DNA from: Pseudomonadota bacterium
GTDB lineage: Bacteria > Pseudomonadota > Gammaproteobacteria > Burkholderiales > SG8-39
Length of the DNA stretch: 64,000 bases
Direction: 5' to 3'
Assembly: GCA_947455195.1 (NCBI GenBank)
Contig: CANGMI010000007.1
Span: forward strand, 276,875 to 340,874
Part shown: one piece after another, positions 9,467-18,383 of the stretch
Position numbering within the stretch: position 1 is the stretch's first letter
Layout: each line of letters opens with the position of its first letter
Notes under the pieces: model-generated
Databases searched by the model: none
Seen by the model: only the letters and a program-made list of their open reading frames with translations
Told to the model about the DNA's origin: nothing
Position numbers and translations under genes: made by a program

Positions 9467-9639
9467 GAGGCGCGCAGTATCCCCTACCGACCGCGGTCGT
9501 CGCAAATGCAAGGTCACCCAGGCATTGTTGACGCATCAACAAACATTGTCGATACTCGTCCTGCTGCGGGAGTCGATCGATTCTTCCCGTCGGCACCGTG
9601 CCTGCCCTTTCAAACGCCTCCCGGCGGAAGGATCCTGTC

Positions 9640-10623
9640 ATGAAATCGATTCATCTCTTCCTGCGTGCATTGCCGGTCGCGCTCGCTGCGATCGTCGTCG
9701 CACCGGTCAAGGCACAGCCTGCCTTCCCTGTGAAGACCATTGCAGTGGTCGTGGCTTATCCCCCGGGTGGTGATACCGATGCCATTGCACGCCTGTTCGC
9801 TGACCGCCTTGCCACCCGGTTGAAGCAGGGCGTCATCGTCGAGAACAGGGCGGGTGCCGGTGGTGTGGTGGGCAATGCCTACGTGGGGCGCGCGGCACCC
9901 GATGGTTACACGCTGCTGTTCACGCCCAACCCGTTCACCACGGCCCCCATGGTGATGAAGTTGCCGCCCGCTTCGAGCTACGACGTGCTCAACGGATTCG
10001 AACCCATCATCAAGACGGCGGTGCAACCGCTCGTGCTTGTGGCTCACCCGAGCACGGGTTTCCGAGCGATTGCCGACATGGTCGCTGCCGCTCGGGGGGG
10101 CAAGCCCGTGTCCTATGGCAGCCCGGGTGCAGGTTCGCCGATGCATGTGGTGGCCGAATGGCTCAACAAGGTGGCTGGCATCAAGGCCGTACATGTGCCC
10201 TATCGGGGCGTGGGCCCGTCGGTCACCGATGTGGTGGCGGGCCACATCGCCACTGCGTGGGTCACGCTCGGTCCGGTGACGCAGTACTTCCAGCAGGCCC
10301 GGCTGGTGCCACTGGCCATCGGTGACGCCCAGCGTTCCAGTCTTTCACCGCAGATTCCGACGCTGGTCGAGCAGGGCTATCGCGATGTCATCGTGGGGGC
10401 GTGGAACGGGTTCTTTGCCCCGCGAGGTACGCCGGCTGCGGTGGTGACCTTGCTCAACGAGCACCTGAACGAAATTCTGAAGGCGCCCGACGTGATCGAG
10501 CAACTTGCCAATTTCGGGGCGCAACCGGCGGGTGGGGCGCCTGCCTTGCTCGCCCGCACCAACCAGCAGGACTACGAGGTCATGGGCCGCATCATTCGCG
10601 AGCTGGGTATTTCGGTCGAATGA
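9640..10623 (+). CDS. Bug/TctC family periplasmic solute-binding receptor (2)
   Basis: This Bug receptor has 327 residues. A signal peptide covers about 1-25 (ending VKA-QPAFP), followed by the family segment TIAVVVAYPPGGDTDAIAR, ENRAGAGGVVG near residue 75 and HVPYRGVGPS near 188. The ATG at 9640 has GGAAGGA 8 bases upstream; the open frame starts earlier at 9598. The molybdenum hydroxylase operon begins 79 bases after its stop on the same strand, so the receptor probably captures the compound that this enzyme hydroxylates. No membrane permease is next to it. Confidence 0.88.
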   Translation: MKSIHLFLRALPVALAAIVVAPVKAQPAFPVKTIAVVVAYPPGGDTDAIARLFADRLATRLKQGVIVENRAGAGGVVGNAYVGRAAPDGYTLLFTPNPFTTAPMVMKLPPASSYDVLNGFEPIIKTAVQPLVLVAHPSTGFRAIADMVAAARGGKPVSYGSPGAGSPMHVVAEWLNKVAGIKAVHVPYRGVGPSVTDVVAGHIATAWVTLGPVTQYFQQARLVPLAIGDAQRSSLSPQIPTLVEQGYRDVIVGAWNGFFAPRGTPAAVVTLLNEHLNEILKAPDVIEQLANFGAQPAGGAPALLARTNQQDYEVMGRIIRELGISVE

Positions 10624-10702
10624 CGAGGCTCCAGCGCGCGGCGCCGTGCCGTGTCGGCTGCCGGCCTGCCCGGAAGAGCTTGCCGTCGAGGAGGCGCGGT
10701 CG

Positions 10703-13003
10703 ATGAGTGAATCCACCCTGGGAAGACCGATACCCCAGATCAATGCGCGCGCGAAGGTGCTTGGTCGCGCGGTCTACGCGGGCGATGTACAGTTGCCAGG
10801 CATGCTCCACGGAAAGGTGCTGCGCAGCCCGCACCCGCATGCTCGCATCGTCAGCATCGATGCGAGCGCAGCGCTCGCGTTGCCGGGTGTCCGGGTTGTC
10901 GTCACGGGAGCCGATTCGCCCGTGACGCCCTGGGGCGTCCACCACAAGGAACGCTACATCCTTGCCAAGGGCGTCGTACGGTTTGCCGGTGAGGAGGTGC
11001 TTGCCCTCGCCGCCGATACCGAAGACATTGCCCGAGACGCCATCGATCGCATTCGGGTCGAGTACGAGGTTCTGCCATCGCAGCTCGACCCCGAGGCGGC
11101 GCTGGCGGGCGAGGGTCCGTTCGTGCATGCGGGGCGCACGATTGCCCATGAAATCGCATTCAGTCGGGGCGATGTCGATTCGGCCTTTGCCGGGGCCTTC
11201 CTGGTACACGAGGCCGAGTACGCCACGCATGCCCAGTACCCGGGCTATCTCGAGCCGATGGCCAGCGTGGCGCGCATCGACGCCGACGGCCGACTCGAGG
11301 TGTGGACATCCACCCAGTCTGCGTTTCTTGCCCGTGCGCGCCTTGCGAGCGCCCTCGAGTTGCCGCACTCCCAGGTCCGGGTGCGGCAGGCCACGACCGG
11401 GGGCGGCTTTGGTGCCAAGATCATCGAGGATGCCAATAGCCTCATTGCTGGACTTCTCGCATTGCGCAGCGGGCGAGCAGTCCGGCTCGTGAACAATCGG
11501 CTCGAGGACTTTCAGGCAGCCTGTTCGAGTGTGCCTGAGCGCATACGCCTGCGGGTCGGCATGGACCAGGACGGTCGCATCGTGGCCAAGGAGGTCGATA
11601 TCGTGGCCGAGTGCGGCGCGTATGCCGGTCTTGCGCCCGAAGTGATGCATGTGAGCGCCATGCGAAGCGACAACATGCACCGCATCACCAATGTGCGCTC
11701 GCGCGCGCGAATGGTCTACACCCACACGCCACCGCACGGGGCCTTTCGCGGCTTTGGCGGGGCGCAGATGCTCTTCGCGCTCAATGTGCACCTGGATGAA
11801 ATGGCTGAAAGGCTCGGCCTCGATCCGGTGCTCGTGCATCAGCGCAACGCCATCGGTGCCGGCGAGGTTTCGGTGCATGGCTGGAAGATCGGCAGCACGG
11901 GGCTCCTCGACTGCATCGACCAGGCCACGGCAGCCCTCCAGTGGACGAGGAAGCGTGCCAGTCTGCCGGCGACCGGATCGCGTCGGCGCGGTGTCGGACT
12001 GGCCACCGCCATGCACGTGAGTGGCAATCGGACCATCGGCAACTGGGATGGTTCCACCGTCGCCATCAGGATGAACGAGGACGGGCGGGTGCTCATCCAG
12101 TCGGGTGAGAGCGATGCCGGGCAGGGCGCGATGACGATGCTTGCGCAGATCGTCGCGCATGAACTGGATATCCCGCTCGCCCATGTGCATGTGGCGCTTC
12201 CCGATACCGATCACTCGCCCTGGTGCATCGGTTCGCTCGCATCGAGGGTCACCATCGTGGCGGGCAACGCGGCAGCCGTGGCTGCACGCAAGGTGCGCGA
12301 TTGCCTGCTCGACGCAGCCGTCCATCTGTTCAGGGCCGAGTCTGCCGACATCGAACTGGCGGGGGGCACAGCGCGTCTGCGCGCAGACCCGGCGCGTCGC
12401 GCGACCTACCCGGAACTGGTCCGCGCCCATGTGTGGCGCCACGGCGGGGAGGGCATTCATGTGCATGGCACCTGGGACGCCGATACCGTGATGCCCGACG
12501 ATGACCTGTACGGGAACATATCGCCGGCGTATTCCTTCGCCGCCCAGGCGGTGGAGGTGGAAGTCGATGTCGACACCGGTCGGGTGAGCGTCATCGACAG
12601 TTTCGTCGCTGATGACTGCGGCAAGGCCTTCAATCCGACGGCCGTGCACGGACAGTCCAATGGCGCTGCCGCACAGGCCATAGGCTGGGCTCTCTACGAG
12701 CACCTCCAGCTGGACGAGGGGCGCCAGATGAACGGCAACCTGGCCGACTACACCATGCCGACAGCTGATGCCCTGCCCTCGCTGCGGAGCGGCATCGTCG
12801 AGTCGAATGACCCGATCGGGCCCTACGGCGCCAAGGGCGCGAGCGAAACCGCCATCCTTCCCGGTGCGCCCGCCATCGCCAATGCCATCCATCACGCCAT
12901 TGGTGTTCGCGTTCGCGAACTGCCGATCACCCCGGAGCGCGTGCTGGCGGCGCTGGCTGCGGCAGCGGCGCAGAAGGCGGGCAAGGAGATCGGGCATGCA
13001 TGA
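10703..13003 (+). CDS. Molybdenum hydroxylase large subunit (xanthine dehydrogenase/CoxL family)
   Basis: This is the 766-residue molybdopterin-binding subunit of a xanthine dehydrogenase/aldehyde oxidase/CO dehydrogenase-type hydroxylase. The start fold (IPQINARAKVLGRAVYAGDVQLPGM, in parts) is typical, and the GAFRGFGGAQ segment near residue 345 contributes to the cofactor site. PYGAKGASET near residue 710 is the C-terminal part of the active site, with the catalytic Glu expected in GASE. It lacks the AYRCSFR loop of true CO dehydrogenase, so an aromatic or N-heterocyclic substrate is more likely. The FAD subunit gene overlaps its end by 8 bases. The ATG at 10703 is chosen over the upstream open frame, which runs through the Bug gene. 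Confidence 0.88.
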   Translation: MSESTLGRPIPQINARAKVLGRAVYAGDVQLPGMLHGKVLRSPHPHARIVSIDASAALALPGVRVVVTGADSPVTPWGVHHKERYILAKGVVRFAGEEVLALAADTEDIARDAIDRIRVEYEVLPSQLDPEAALAGEGPFVHAGRTIAHEIAFSRGDVDSAFAGAFLVHEAEYATHAQYPGYLEPMASVARIDADGRLEVWTSTQSAFLARARLASALELPHSQVRVRQATTGGGFGAKIIEDANSLIAGLLALRSGRAVRLVNNRLEDFQAACSSVPERIRLRVGMDQDGRIVAKEVDIVAECGAYAGLAPEVMHVSAMRSDNMHRITNVRSRARMVYTHTPPHGAFRGFGGAQMLFALNVHLDEMAERLGLDPVLVHQRNAIGAGEVSVHGWKIGSTGLLDCIDQATAALQWTRKRASLPATGSRRRGVGLATAMHVSGNRTIGNWDGSTVAIRMNEDGRVLIQSGESDAGQGAMTMLAQIVAHELDIPLAHVHVALPDTDHSPWCIGSLASRVTIVAGNAAAVAARKVRDCLLDAAVHLFRAESADIELAGGTARLRADPARRATYPELVRAHVWRHGGEGIHVHGTWDADTVMPDDDLYGNISPAYSFAAQAVEVEVDVDTGRVSVIDSFVADDCGKAFNPTAVHGQSNGAAAQAIGWALYEHLQLDEGRQMNGNLADYTMPTADALPSLRSGIVESNDPIGPYGAKGASETAILPGAPAIANAIHHAIGVRVRELPITPERVLAALAAAAAQKAGKEIGHA

Positions 13004-13865
13004 TTTCGACTATCTTGAACCCGAGACGATCGATGCGGCGTGCGCGGCACTGGCCGCAGGCGGTGAAGACACACGGATCATGGCCGGTGGCACGGCGCTC
13101 ATTCTTGCCCTGCGACAGCGTCTCGTGATGCCCTTGCGCGTGGTGTCACTTTCACGGATTGCCGAGTTGCGAGGCATCCACCAGGCCGACTCGGGCGAGA
13201 TCAGTATCGGTGCGTGCGTGCGTCATGCTGATGTCGCGCAGTCACCACTGGTTGCGGGGCACTACCCGATGCTGGCTCACCTGGCCTCGGTACTGGCGAA
13301 CCCGCAGGTGCGCAATCAGGGCACCCTTGGCGGGAATCTGTCCTACGCCGACCCGTCCACCGACCCGCCCGGCTGTCTCCTCGCCATCGGTGCGCAGGTT
13401 GTCCTGCGCAGCGTGGCAGGCGAGCGGCGCCTGTCGATGGAAGAGTTTCTGGTCGATTATTTCGAGACGGCGCTGCAGCCCGGCGAACTGCTCGCCCGCA
13501 TCATCCTCCCGGCCCCGGCCGCAGGTGCACATGGCACCTACGCGAGACACTTGCGCACGGCGGCCGAACATCGGCCGATGGCCAACGTGTCGATCTTCTC
13601 TGCCGGTTCGCTCGCGCGGCCGAAGAAGGTGCGTCTCGTGGTCGCCGCCGCGACCCCGGTTCCCGTACTCATCGAGGCGGCCCGGATGCTCGAGGATGCG
13701 ATGCCCACATGCGCCGCCATCGAGGCGGTCGCGAGCGCAGCAGCGATGGCGATCGAGCCGCTGTCCGATGCCCGTGCCGATGGTGAATACCGGCGCACCG
13801 TCGTACGGGTGCTGGCTGCCCGATCGCTGGCAGGACACTTTGGCCTCCCGGGAGATGCCTCATGA
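12996..13865 (+). CDS. Molybdenum hydroxylase FAD-binding subunit (CoxM family)
   Basis: This 289-residue FAD subunit passes electrons from the 2Fe-2S clusters to the acceptor. The N-terminal FAD loop MAGGTALI lies near residue 28, and the second loop NQGTLGGNLSYADPSTD near residues 107-123 is the usual TIGG-type motif. It overlaps the large-subunit stop by 8 bases and the small-subunit start by 4 (ATGA), showing tight translational coupling in the order large-medium-small. It starts at ATG 12996 with AAGGAG 8 bases upstream. Confidence 0.9.
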   Translation: MHDFDYLEPETIDAACAALAAGGEDTRIMAGGTALILALRQRLVMPLRVVSLSRIAELRGIHQADSGEISIGACVRHADVAQSPLVAGHYPMLAHLASVLANPQVRNQGTLGGNLSYADPSTDPPGCLLAIGAQVVLRSVAGERRLSMEEFLVDYFETALQPGELLARIILPAPAAGAHGTYARHLRTAAEHRPMANVSIFSAGSLARPKKVRLVVAAATPVPVLIEAARMLEDAMPTCAAIEAVASAAAMAIEPLSDARADGEYRRTVVRVLAARSLAGHFGLPGDAS

Positions 13866-14338
13866 GCCAACACGAGATCACGCTGGTGGTGAACGGCGAG
13901 GCGGTCACGCGCACGGTCAGTGCCCGCCGCCTCCTGGCCGATTTCCTGCGCGATGACCTGCATCTCACGGGCACCAAGCGGGGTTGCGAGACCGGGGTCT
14001 GCGGTGCCTGCACGGTACTCAGGGAGGGTGCGGCGGTGAAGTCGTGTCTGTCGCTCGCCGTGCAGTCGGCAGGGTCGACGATTACCACGATCGAAGGCTT
14101 GTCCGATGGTGTCATGCTGCATCCGGTGCAGGAGGCCTTCATGGTCTGCGGGGGCCTGCAATGCGGTTACTGCACGCCCGGGTTCATTCTTTCGACAGTG
14201 GCGTTGCTCGCGCAGCAGCCTCACCCGAGCGAGACGCAGATCCGGCACGGCCTCAACGGCAACCTGTGCCGCTGCACCGGGTACACCCAGATCGTGGAGG
14301 CGGTAGAGGCTGCCGCGAGGAAGCTTCATGCGGATTGA
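13862..14338 (+). CDS. Molybdenum hydroxylase 2Fe-2S subunit (CoxS family)
   Basis: This 158-residue iron-sulfur subunit carries two 2Fe-2S clusters. The N-terminal plant-ferredoxin-type cluster uses C42, C47, C50 and C62 (GCETGVCGAC then SC). The C-terminal helical-bundle cluster uses C101, C104, C136 and C138 (CGYC and NLCRCTGY). All eight expected cysteines are present, so the subunit should be functional. It relays electrons from molybdenum to FAD. The gene overlaps the FAD subunit by 4 bases and the next gene by 11. Confidence 0.93.
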   Translation: MSQHEITLVVNGEAVTRTVSARRLLADFLRDDLHLTGTKRGCETGVCGACTVLREGAAVKSCLSLAVQSAGSTITTIEGLSDGVMLHPVQEAFMVCGGLQCGYCTPGFILSTVALLAQQPHPSETQIRHGLNGNLCRCTGYTQIVEAVEAAARKLHAD

Positions 14339-14783
14339 AAAGCAGGCGCTACTCGGTGCCTCGACCGAGCGGGCGTGGGCCTTGCTGCTCGATCCGGTGG
14401 TGATGGCTGCCTGTGTTCCCGGCATGGCGTCGATCGAGGTGATTTCCGACACCGAGTACCTCGCCACCATCAAGGTCAGGATCTCGTTCGTATCGGCGTC
14501 GTTTCGCATTCGCACGACAATTGTCGATCAGCGCCCGTCGGTCTGGCTGCGCAGCGTCGGCACCGGCGAGGACAGTGCGCTCGCGAGCACCCTGCGGCAC
14601 GATACACAGATCGCCCTCGAGCCTGCGCCCGAGGGGCAGACGCTGTTCAGGGTCGAGAGCGACGTGGAGGTGCTGGGGCGTGTCGGCGCATTCGGCCTGA
14701 GTGCGATGAAGACCAAGGCCGACCGACTCTGGGATGCCTTTGTCGAGGCGCTGCAGTCGCGGCTTGCCGCCGAGGCTGGTTGA
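14328..14783 (+). CDS. CoxG-like SRPBCC protein
   Basis: This 151-residue protein has the helix-grip (SRPBCC) fold of the CoxG family. CoxG proteins accompany CO-dehydrogenase-like hydroxylases and are thought to help membrane attachment or maturation. Visible marks are the start IEKQALLGASTERAWALL, the CVPGM turn near residue 30, and the central strands ending LFRVESDVEVLGRVG. It overlaps the 2Fe-2S subunit end by 11 bases and closes the four-gene operon. The role is inferred from family and position. Confidence 0.83.
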   Translation: MRIEKQALLGASTERAWALLLDPVVMAACVPGMASIEVISDTEYLATIKVRISFVSASFRIRTTIVDQRPSVWLRSVGTGEDSALASTLRHDTQIALEPAPEGQTLFRVESDVEVLGRVGAFGLSAMKTKADRLWDAFVEALQSRLAAEAG

Positions 14784-14845
14784 CTCCGTTCGCGGCTGGC
14801 AGAGCCCGGGGCGAACGAACCTGCCTTTTCGCCTCGAGCGTGGCG

Positions 14846-15619
14846 TCAGATGCCCTGGCCGCCCAGTGACTTTCCGCCGTCGACGAAGAGCGTCTGTCCG
14901 GTGATGAATTGCGTAGCCGGTGAAGCGAGAAAGGCGATGGCATTGGCAATCACGGCAGGGGTCGCGGCTTTTCCGGACGGTTCGATCGCCTCCCACGCGG
15001 CAAAGAGTTCCGGTGGTGCCGAGCGTGTCATCGGCGTGTCGGTGAAGCCCGGTGCCACCGAATTGACGGCAATCTGACGGTCGCGCAGTTCCATCGCCAT
15101 GGCGCGCGTGAGGCCGATCACGGCCGACTTCGATGCCACATAGTGTGCAAAGCGGGTACCTCCGAGGGCACCCCGCGAGGAGATGGTGACGATACGCCCA
15201 CCGGCCTGCATCCGTCGTGCCGCTTCCTGCGCTGGAATGAACGTGCCGACCACGTTCACTTCCAGCATCGTGCGAAAGGCTGTCTCCTCGAGGTCGAGAA
15301 AGGGTGCGTCGTTGTAGATGCCGGCTGCACAGACCATGGCATCAATGCGGGGTTGGGTGTCCAGAGCCGCGGCTACCGAAGCGCGATCACAGACGTCGAC
15401 GACGGCAGCCTCGACCGCAAGGCCCTGTTGCGCGAGTGCTGCAACTGCTGTCTCGAGGGCGTCGCGCTGGCGATCCATGGCCACCACCCGGAATCCGTCG
15501 CGCGCGAGACGCTCGGTGGTGGCAAGCCCGATGCCCTGGGCTGCGCCGGTGACGAACGCGATGGGTGGCTGTGGCATCGTCGTGGCGCTCGACGGGCCCT
15601 GCGGGTGAACATCGTGCAT
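14846..15619 (-). CDS. Short-chain dehydrogenase/reductase
   Basis: This is a 257-residue classical SDR. The cofactor loop TGAAQGIG (about 21-28) and the catalytic YVASK (Tyr-x-x-x-Lys) with the preceding serine in VTISSRG are all present. The C-terminal IANAIAFLASPATQFITGQTLFVDGG (described in parts) is typical of oxidoreductases of the FabG type. The ATG at 15619 has AAGGAG 6 bases upstream; a second ATG 14 codons in would give the usual short N-terminus. It converges with the hydroxylase operon, 62 bases from the CoxG gene, and its substrate is unknown. Confidence 0.88.
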   Translation of the reverse strand: MHDVHPQGPSSATTMPQPPIAFVTGAAQGIGLATTERLARDGFRVVAMDRQRDALETAVAALAQQGLAVEAAVVDVCDRASVAAALDTQPRIDAMVCAAGIYNDAPFLDLEETAFRTMLEVNVVGTFIPAQEAARRMQAGGRIVTISSRGALGGTRFAHYVASKSAVIGLTRAMAMELRDRQIAVNSVAPGFTDTPMTRSAPPELFAAWEAIEPSGKAATPAVIANAIAFLASPATQFITGQTLFVDGGKSLGGQGI

Positions 15620-15806
15620 GCGAGGCTCCTTGAAGCGATGATCTTCGCTCGATTCGTGCTGCTTGTCACTTGAGCGTGCGAACCGGACGGGGCGCCGAGC
15701 GCCGGCCGTGAAGGAAGTCCTTCAGGCTTCGATGCGGGCGGTGATGTAGTCGGCCCTGTCGGCGAGGCGCCGACACGTTATCGGCCATTTCATCAGGACA
15801 CCCGCC

Positions 15807-16451
15807 ATGATCTTGAGTTCGAAAGGACGTTCGCTGATCCAGCTTTACGAATCGATGGCGACCCGCGGCTACGAGCGGGGCGACGGCATCAAGGTCGATG
15901 TGGCCTTCAGCGACTTCGAGTTGCGCCCCTTCCGTGAACCGGTCCGTACGCTGTTTCGTCAGCACGACATTCGCACGACGCTTGACTACGGCTGCGGCGG
16001 CTCGAATTGGCGGATGAAAGGCTTCGACGAATCAACCGGACAATCCGCCATCGAATATTTCGGTCTGACCGAAGCCGCGCACTACGAACCGGCCCGTGGC
16101 ATCGATGAGCGGCGCAAGGTCGACTGCGTCGTATCCTTCGATGTCCTCGAGCACATCTTCATTTCGGACATTCCGGCCACGCTGCGCGACATGTTTGCCT
16201 GGGCGAGCCGACTCCTCGTGCTCAATATCGCCTGTTATCCGGCTGCAGCCCGGTTACCCAATGGCGAGAATGCCCACATCACGGTCAGGCCACCCTTGTG
16301 GTGGAAGGGCATGATCGACGCCATTGCGCCCGAGTTCCCGCATGTCTCGATCTTTCTGGGCTGCTCGCTGAGCTATCGCAAGCTCGACAGCTTCGAGGTG
16401 TTCAGTGGGGACCGCTGGCTGGCCGACCCGCTCTACGTGATCAATTACTGA
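15807..16451 (+). CDS. SAM-dependent methyltransferase-like protein
   Basis: This 214-residue protein shows a weak class I methyltransferase pattern: TTLDYGCGGSNW near residue 55 resembles the SAM-binding loop, and CVVSFDVLEHIF near residue 108 resembles the loop after the fourth strand. The rest (IACYPAAARLPNGENAHITV, then WW and KGMIDAI) has no specific match that I recognise. It stands alone, 187 bases from the SDR that reads the other way. The substrate is unknown and could be a glycan or lipid. Confidence 0.6.
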   Translation: MILSSKGRSLIQLYESMATRGYERGDGIKVDVAFSDFELRPFREPVRTLFRQHDIRTTLDYGCGGSNWRMKGFDESTGQSAIEYFGLTEAAHYEPARGIDERRKVDCVVSFDVLEHIFISDIPATLRDMFAWASRLLVLNIACYPAAARLPNGENAHITVRPPLWWKGMIDAIAPEFPHVSIFLGCSLSYRKLDSFEVFSGDRWLADPLYVINY

Positions 16452-16683
16452 ACGCCCCGTCTGCGTCTGGCCGGAAACATCGCTGGGGTGGTGGTTTTGG
16501 CCGGCGTGTCCGGTGGCCTGGTCGAGGGTCATGGCGCCGATTGACAGTCTGGTCGGAAAGTCGCTGATGCATTGACATCGACCGTCGCGATGCTGAAGAT
16601 GCCGCGGTGGGCACACCCTCCCGTCATCCCGGTGCCGCCCGGCTGACGGTCGGGTCGCGCGCGGTTCTTCCTGAAGGTTCCTG

Positions 16684-17094
16684 ATGCAGCAAAAGCCGCG
16701 GATCATGCACGTCGACATCGACCAGACCGACACATGGACCCGTTATCGGCGGGGCCTGTGCGACGGTTGTGTCGCGCGATGCTGCACCATGCCAGTGGAA
16801 ACGCGCCTGCCTGACCTGGTGCGCCTGCAGTTGGTCGAAGCCTTCGAGGCCGAGCATGAAGCGCCCAAACAGATCGCGCGGCGTCTGGAGCGTGCCGGCA
16901 TCATCGAGCATTTCAACTTCAGGGACAGCGTCTTCACGATTGCCCGTCGATCCAGTGGCGACTGTCGATTTCTCGATTCGCAGACTCGACGATGCACCGT
17001 GTACGAGCGGCGGCCCGACACCTGCCGCCGTCATCCGCAGGTGGGGCCACGCCCGGGCTATTGCGCCTTCGAGCCCAAGCCACTTCCGGGCTGA
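16684..17094 (+). CDS. YkgJ family cysteine-cluster protein
   Basis: This 136-residue protein carries a cysteine-rich metal-binding pattern of the YkgJ/CxxCxxCC type: CDGCVARCC near residues 26-34, then DCRFLD and CTVYERRPDTCRRHP further on. The family is annotated as zinc or iron chelating; the function is unknown. The ATG at 16684 has a weak AAGGTT site. The 232 bases before it hold nothing I can identify. It converges with the Bug gene that follows, whose stop is 79 bases away. Confidence 0.75.
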   Translation: MQQKPRIMHVDIDQTDTWTRYRRGLCDGCVARCCTMPVETRLPDLVRLQLVEAFEAEHEAPKQIARRLERAGIIEHFNFRDSVFTIARRSSGDCRFLDSQTRRCTVYERRPDTCRRHPQVGPRPGYCAFEPKPLPG

Positions 17095-17173
17095 GGGCTC
17101 CCTGTGCTTGCCGCCCTGCGGCAGGCGATGCAATCACGCCCGGGCACTCAACAGTGCCGGGATGCCCCGGGGC

Positions 17174-18166
17174 TCAGTCGAGGCTGATGCGGCGTGTGCG
17201 CGCGATGCCGCGCCATTTCTCGATATCGCCCAGGTAGAAGGCCTGTGCCTCGGCGGCTGTCATCGTGGTGGGCTCGGCACCCTCTCGCTCGAGCGTGTCG
17301 CGCATGTCAGGGGCCGCAACCACGGCCCGAAGCTCGGTGTTCAGCCGATCGAGCGTGGCCTGCGTCGTTGCACCGGGTGCAAAGACGCCCCACCAGATCT
17401 CCACCTGGTACCCCGATACCACTGACGCCACGGTCGCAAGATCGGGGGCGAATCGCGCACGGCCTGGCGTGGTAACGGCCAGAATGCGCAGCCTTTCGGC
17501 CTTCGCCTGTGCGAGCGTGGCGGGAAAGCTGGCGACCATGGTCTGGATGCGTGCAGCAACCAGATCCTGGACGGCGGGTGCCGAGCCTTTGTAGGGCACA
17601 TGGGTCATGTCCACCCTGGCCATCGCGGCAAGGAGTTCACCCGACAGATGATGCAGCGAGCCGATGCCAGCCGACCCATAGTTGATCTGCCCGGGATTCT
17701 GGCGGGCCGCTGCCAGCAGTTGCTCGAGCGAGCGGTAGGGTGACGCACTGTTGACCGCCACCACCATCGGGCCGGTGGCCAGCATCGCGACGGCAGTCAC
17801 GCCTTTTTCGGGATCGAAGGGGAGCGACTTCTGCACGGCTGCACCGGTCGAAAGATCGGATGCGGTCAGCATCAGGACCGAGCCATCGGCCGGTGCACGG
17901 CTCAGGTAGTCGGCACCCAGCATGCCACCGGCGCCCGGCTTGTTGTCGACAATCACGGGCATGCCCATTCGTGCCGACAGACGTGGCCCGATGATGCGTG
18001 CCATCAGGTCGGTGCTGCCACCCGGCGAGAACGGAACCACCAACTGGATCTGTCGGGGTGCGGGCGTCTGCTGGGCAGTCGCATCCAGGAGAGGAAGCCC
18101 TGCGAGGGCGCACAGCGCCAGCATGGCCCATTGCCTGTGAAGGCTCCGGGGGGTGCCTGGTTTCAT
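17174..18166 (-). CDS. Bug/TctC family periplasmic solute-binding receptor (3)
   Basis: This Bug receptor has 330 residues. The ATG at 18166 is chosen over a much longer open frame because GGAGAAG lies 6 bases upstream and a signal peptide (about 1-32, ending TAQQTPA) follows. Family marks are QLVVPFSPGGSTDLMAR, VDNKPGAGG near residue 80 and HVPYKGSAPA near 190. It is not in an operon with a permease; its divergent neighbour is the Spy-like gene at 18384. The ligand is unknown. Confidence 0.87.
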   Translation of the reverse strand: MKPGTPRSLHRQWAMLALCALAGLPLLDATAQQTPAPRQIQLVVPFSPGGSTDLMARIIGPRLSARMGMPVIVDNKPGAGGMLGADYLSRAPADGSVLMLTASDLSTGAAVQKSLPFDPEKGVTAVAMLATGPMVVAVNSASPYRSLEQLLAAARQNPGQINYGSAGIGSLHHLSGELLAAMARVDMTHVPYKGSAPAVQDLVAARIQTMVASFPATLAQAKAERLRILAVTTPGRARFAPDLATVASVVSGYQVEIWWGVFAPGATTQATLDRLNTELRAVVAAPDMRDTLEREGAEPTTMTAAEAQAFYLGDIEKWRGIARTRRISLD

Positions 18167-18383
18167 CGATCTTCTCCGGCGTTTTGGTGATGCGTTGTGG
18201 TCTGGCCAATGCATGTCGGTATTCTGGCAGCACCGGAGGCGCGCAGCGCGCCCAGGCGCCCGGTGGTCGGTGCGAGACCGGACCCGGGTGATGCATGCCC
18301 GATCCTTGAGCGAGGTCAGGTGGTGGAGAAAGGCAACCCCTAGCATGGCCACTCCATCATGGCTCAAGAGCCCGGAGGCGATC

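Noticed and set aside
10592-12997. 801-codon minus-strand open frame
   Set aside because: It is antisense to the molybdenum hydroxylase large subunit and shows no motif.
16452-16683. 232-base gap before the YkgJ gene
   Set aside because: I see no gene, RNA or clear hairpin with a T-run in it.
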